A DNA stretch of 17,393 nucleotides from UBA7398 sp947491605 (lineage in GTDB: Bacteria > Actinomycetota > Actinomycetes > Nanopelagicales > Nanopelagicaceae), in the NCBI GenBank assembly GCA_947491605.1, contig CANLJW010000021.1:1-17393 (forward strand). Reading direction: 5' to 3'. Every line of letters begins with the position of its first letter. Position 1 is the first letter of the stretch. The position numbers and the translations under genes were made by a program. Below, one piece after another: positions 14,367-17,393 of the stretch. The notes under the pieces are model-generated. The model had not been told where the DNA came from. It worked only from the letters and a program-made list of their open reading frames with translations, and made no database searches.

Positions 14367-15308
14367 TTGAGCGCTGCGGCTACAAACCAAGTCGCTAACG
14401 AGAGCTTTGGGTCGAAAGATCCAAAGCTCTCTGTTCTTGGTTTGTTCATGGCCTTGCCACCTATTTTGGTGCTCGGTACATTTATTGGATTTCCAATTGG
14501 TTTAGCTTTCTTATTCTCAATTGGTTTCACCGGTGGCCTCAACGAAGTACTTTCAATTATTGGCCAAGATGTCCGCGGCCGAGATGGCAAGTTATTCACC
14601 CTGCAAGCGTATAAAGATGTAATTGCGGATCCACGTTTTGCCGGAGATGTAAAAACAACGCTAATAGTTTCATTTGTTGCGACAGTATTTGTTTTGTTAT
14701 TTTCAACCGGAATTGGTTTATTACAACGACTTCGTGGCGGAAAACTTTCCTCCGTGTTGACTGCGCTCTCGCTAACACCGCTATTTATTCCAGTAGTAAT
14801 TTCTTCGTGGGCGCTTTATACCTTTTATGGTAGCGCTGGCCTCTATCGCACTATTTTTCATTCGTTTGGTATCGATGTTCCACAGATAACATCAACGATG
14901 CTTGCTGTTATTATTGGTTCAATCTGGGTCTCGTTGCCGTTCGCGACATTAATGATAACTTCAGGATTACAATCTGTACCCAATGCTTTAATCGAAGCTG
15001 CCCAAGATGCTGGCGCGAGTTTAATTACCATTATTAGAACGGTTATGTTGCCGTTAGCTTTGATTCCGATAATTATTGCTCTCACATTCACTTCTATCGG
15101 CATCTTAGGTTCATTCACAGTTCCATTTTTCTTAGGAGCAAATCAGCCAACTATGTTTGGCGTAGAAATCACCAACTTCTTCTCTGTCTATAATCGACCA
15201 CAACAGTCGATAGTTATGGCGTTTATTGTTTTTGCCGCTGCTTCTGGGATCGCGTTCTTCTATATTTGGGCAAATTTTCGCAATGCTAAAGAGAGTGGGA
15301 GAGTTTGA
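14367..15308 (+). CDS. ABC transporter permease, first subunit
   Basis: A 313-residue inner-membrane permease of the binding-protein-dependent MetI-like type with about six membrane segments. The cytoplasmic EAA loop is EAAQDAGASLITIIRTVMLP (210-229), the contact site for the ATPase. The first membrane segment (about 28-52) is followed by a large external loop, as in PotB/UgpA-like subunits. The TTG start is 5 nt after the solute-binding-protein stop with only a weak GGTAAG upstream. Codons 12-22 (ESFGSKDPKLS) are encoded by a perfect 14-bp hairpin. It ends 1 nt overlapping the second permease. Confidence 0.9.
   Translation: MSAAATNQVANESFGSKDPKLSVLGLFMALPPILVLGTFIGFPIGLAFLFSIGFTGGLNEVLSIIGQDVRGRDGKLFTLQAYKDVIADPRFAGDVKTTLIVSFVATVFVLLFSTGIGLLQRLRGGKLSSVLTALSLTPLFIPVVISSWALYTFYGSAGLYRTIFHSFGIDVPQITSTMLAVIIGSIWVSLPFATLMITSGLQSVPNALIEAAQDAGASLITIIRTVMLPLALIPIIIALTFTSIGILGSFTVPFFLGANQPTMFGVEITNFFSVYNRPQQSIVMAFIVFAAASGIAFFYIWANFRNAKESGRV
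14400..14431 (+). promoter_or_regulatory. 14-bp RNA hairpin with GAAA tetraloop at the 5' end of the permease gene
   Basis: GAGAGCTTTGGGTC (14400-14413) pairs with GATCCAAAGCTCTC (14418-14431) around GAAA (14414-14417): 14 continuous pairs including one G-U, closed by C-G with a GNRA loop. No T tract follows, so it is not a simple terminator. Its place just after the binding-protein gene suggests stabilisation of the upstream message or reduced translation of the permeases. Confidence 0.65.
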
Positions 15309-16150
15309 TGGCAAAGGATGTCCAGCCGCTCAATCTCTACACTAAATCAGTTGGTGTAAAGGTATTGCTATCACTTTTCTCGGGCTTCATGCTGCTTTTG
15401 ATCGTAGGACCATTACTCTGGTTAGCAATACATGCATTTGCAACCGAGTGGTTATTCCCTAGTTATAAGCCGAAAGGCTGGACGCTGGATTGGTTCCGTA
15501 AAGTATTTGAGGTTCCAACTCTTGTTGACGCAATGAAAACCTCATTAATTATTTCTCCCATAGTTGTATTACTTTCTGCAGTTATTTGTTTACCAGCCGC
15601 TTATGCATCAGCCAGATACAACTATTGGGGTCGCAAATCTTTTTTAATTATAATGTTTGCATCAAATGCTTTTCCTAAAATTGGGTTATTTGCAACCATT
15701 GCAACACTTTATTATTTCTTAAACTTGATGGGCACGCTTGTTGGTGTAATTATTATTCAAGTACTAGGGACTATTATTTTCATGACTTGGATTCCAGCTG
15801 CGGCCTTTGCAGCAGTGCCAAAATCCTTAGAAGAAGCAGCCCGCGATGCTGGCGCTGGCAAGTTCCGGGTTTTCCGTACCATCACGTTAAAAATGGCAAT
15901 GCCCGGAATTTTAGTAGCAATGGTCATGTCGTTCATTTATGCATTTGATGAAGCCCAAGGAACATTCTTGATTGGCGCGCCAACTATCTACACCATGCCA
16001 ACTGCGATGTATGCGATTGTCGAAACTTACCCAATTCAAGTTACTGCAGTATTTTCGATACTTTTAACGATCCCATCAGTTCTCCTAATAGGTTTAGCAC
16101 GTAAGCACATCATCGGTGGCCAATTGGCTGAAGGTTTCCAGATCAAATGA
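15308..16150 (+). CDS. ABC transporter permease, second subunit
   Basis: A 280-residue MetI-like permease with about six membrane segments and the EAA loop SLEEAARDAGAGKFRVFRTI (173-192). It is the PotC/UgpE-like partner of the preceding permease, together forming the membrane channel. I start it at ATG 15308, overlapping the preceding TGA by one base, with GGGAGAG (15297-15303) as ribosome-binding site. A TTG directly before it (15305) would add one residue and is less likely. It is followed by the ATPase after 19 nt. Confidence 0.9.
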   Translation: MAKDVQPLNLYTKSVGVKVLLSLFSGFMLLLIVGPLLWLAIHAFATEWLFPSYKPKGWTLDWFRKVFEVPTLVDAMKTSLIISPIVVLLSAVICLPAAYASARYNYWGRKSFLIIMFASNAFPKIGLFATIATLYYFLNLMGTLVGVIIIQVLGTIIFMTWIPAAAFAAVPKSLEEAARDAGAGKFRVFRTITLKMAMPGILVAMVMSFIYAFDEAQGTFLIGAPTIYTMPTAMYAIVETYPIQVTAVFSILLTIPSVLLIGLARKHIIGGQLAEGFQIK

Positions 16151-16169
16151 TGAAAGCGAGTAGATAGCA

Positions 16170-17186
16170 ATGGCTAATCAAAGTGGAGAAGGTCTCGAGC
16201 TAGTCGGCCTCCGCAAAATATTAGGTGGTCGAGTAATCATCGATGACTTAAACCTTGTAGTTAACAAGGGCGAGATGGTTTCACTGCTCGGTCCATCAGG
16301 TTGCGGCAAGACCACGACACTTCGCATGATTGCTGGATTTTTAATTCCGGAATCTGGAAAAGTTTTCTTAGCCGGGAAAGATGTAACTGAAATTGGACCA
16401 GAAAAGCGCCCGAGCGCAATGGTTTTCCAAAATTATGCGCTCTGGCCACACATGACCGTTTTTAAGAACGTTGCATATCCGCTCAAGGTAAGAAAAATGT
16501 CGAAGTCCGAGATTGAAAAACGAGTACACGATGTCCTAGAAATGGTGAACTTAATGCACCATAAAGATTCGCGCCCAGCTCAAATTTCTGGCGGCGAACA
16601 ACAACGTGTTGCACTTGCTCGAGCTTTAGTTCAAGAGCCAGACATTCTCTTGCTCGATGAACCACTTTCTAATCTTGATGCAAAGCTCCGCGTAAAAGTT
16701 CGTGAAGACATTCGTGAACTGCAACGCCGGCTCGGCATTACCACGGTAATTGTGACCCATGATCAAGATGAAGCGCTATCTATTTCAGATCGAATTGCTG
16801 TTATGAATGAAGGACGCATTGAACAATTTAGTACGCCACAGGAGCTTTATGATGCGCCACAAACTGAATATGTAGCTAACTTTATTGGCTCACTAAACCG
16901 CGTTACTGGATCATTCGAAAACGGTGCGATTTCTGCTGGCAGTGATGTGATCGGAATTCGCCCTGAGGATGTTTTCTTTAGCAAAAACCAAATACCTGGC
17001 AGCGTTGCTGCGACCGTTACTTTGGTTGTGCCGCGTGGTCATTTCTATGAAGTCTATTTAAAACGAAACGATGCAGAGTTAAGAGCATTTGTTTCCAGTG
17101 AAGTTCCTAAGGCTGGCGATGCCGGTTTTGCTAACATCACTAAAGCGCTGATTTATCGGGATGGCAAGCTAGTAAGAACTGCTTAA
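16170..17186 (+). CDS. ABC transporter ATP-binding protein (PotA/UgpC-like)
   Basis: A 338-residue ATPase that powers the importer from the cytoplasmic side. Nucleotide-binding motifs are complete: Walker A GPSGCGKT (41-48), Q-loop Gln87 (VFQNYALWPHMTV), signature ISGGEQQR (139-146), Walker B ILLLDEP (159-165) and switch His197 (VTHDQDEA). The C-terminal part, from about residue 245, is a TOBE/regulatory domain with the typical IGIRPED (261-267). This is the architecture of the CUT1/polyamine/iron/phosphonate ATPases. No strong Shine-Dalgarno precedes the ATG. The next gene starts 5 nt after its stop. Confidence 0.93.
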   Translation: MANQSGEGLELVGLRKILGGRVIIDDLNLVVNKGEMVSLLGPSGCGKTTTLRMIAGFLIPESGKVFLAGKDVTEIGPEKRPSAMVFQNYALWPHMTVFKNVAYPLKVRKMSKSEIEKRVHDVLEMVNLMHHKDSRPAQISGGEQQRVALARALVQEPDILLLDEPLSNLDAKLRVKVREDIRELQRRLGITTVIVTHDQDEALSISDRIAVMNEGRIEQFSTPQELYDAPQTEYVANFIGSLNRVTGSFENGAISAGSDVIGIRPEDVFFSKNQIPGSVAATVTLVVPRGHFYEVYLKRNDAELRAFVSSEVPKAGDAGFANITKALIYRDGKLVRTA

Positions 17187-17191
17187 TTCTA

Positions 17192-17393
17192 ATGTCCACA
17201 AACTCAACAAATATTTGCGCTCATCGAGGCGATTCCAGTCGCTTTCGCGAGAACACAATCGTTGCGATTAAATCTGCGATTGATTCTGGTGCAGCTGTTG
17301 TTGAGATTGATGTTCAAATTTCCAAAGATGGAAAAGTAGTAGTAATACATGACCCAACCCTAGAAAGACTTTGGGGTTTAGATAGGAATGTTT
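17192..17393 (+). CDS. Glycerophosphodiester phosphodiesterase, 5' part (cut by window end)
   Basis: The first 67 residues are visible. They match the catalytic N-terminus of GDPD enzymes, which cleave glycerophosphodiesters to glycerol 3-phosphate and an alcohol: AHRGDSSRFRENT (10-22) has the catalytic His11-Arg12 and Glu20-Asn21, VVEIDVQISKDG (36-47) has the metal ligands Glu38 and Asp40, and VVVIHDPTLER (49-59) has the second catalytic His53-Asp54. No signal peptide is present, so it is cytoplasmic like E. coli UgpQ and would act on imported substrate. It begins 5 nt after the ATPase gene, in the same relative position as ugpQ after ugpC. Confidence 0.93.
   Translation, partial: MSTNSTNICAHRGDSSRFRENTIVAIKSAIDSGAAVVEIDVQISKDGKVVVIHDPTLERLWGLDRNV

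Overview
The window looks like a chromosomal segment of a low-GC, streamlined actinobacterium. Freshwater Nanopelagicales (the acI group, e.g. Planktophila-like) is my best guess. This is inferred from AT-rich codon use, very tight gene packing, actinobacterial-style leaderless promoters (a TAnnnT box about 6-7 nt before an ATG with no Shine-Dalgarno) and the gene families present. I could not check it against a database.

Positions 1-3417 are mostly housekeeping. They hold the last codons of an unidentified gene, a small two-helix membrane protein with paired CNLG/FNLG motifs, a TerC-family metal exporter, a ribosome hibernation factor of the short HPF type, and a stand-alone argininosuccinate synthase (argG) of the long, E. 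coli-like type. The gaps either side of hpf contain what look like two decayed reading frames on the minus strand.

Positions 3437-12191 are a myo-inositol catabolic island. The core is a leftward operon iolC-iolB-iolD (10455 to 6813), with each pair of genes overlapping by 4 nt. Diverging from it to the right is a ROK-family kinase followed by iolE. Further left, a Gfo/Idh/MocA oxidoreductase diverges from a GH63/mannosylglycerate-hydrolase-like glycosidase that is followed by a second iolE-like isomerase/dehydratase. Together these could cleave an inositol-containing glycoside, oxidise the ring, dehydrate it (IolE), open it (IolD), isomerise it (IolB) and phosphorylate it (IolC). A canonical inositol dehydrogenase (IolG), the aldolase IolJ, the semialdehyde dehydrogenase IolA and a transcription factor are not in the window.

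Positions 12252-17393 hold a leftward beta-propeller-like protein of unknown function. Diverging from it is a rightward operon: Sec-exported solute-binding protein, two permeases, ABC ATPase and (truncated by the window edge) a glycerophosphodiester phosphodiesterase. This order matches E. coli ugpBAECQ. Next to an iol island it suggests uptake and cleavage of a glycerophosphodiester, possibly glycerophosphoinositol, as a source of both inositol and glycerol 3-phosphate.

The most striking non-coding signals are a 30-bp nested dyad exactly between the two divergent iol promoters (candidate LacI-type operator) and a 14-bp perfect hairpin with a GAAA tetraloop at the start of the first permease gene. 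No tRNA, rRNA, CRISPR array, insertion sequence or convincing T-tailed terminator was seen.
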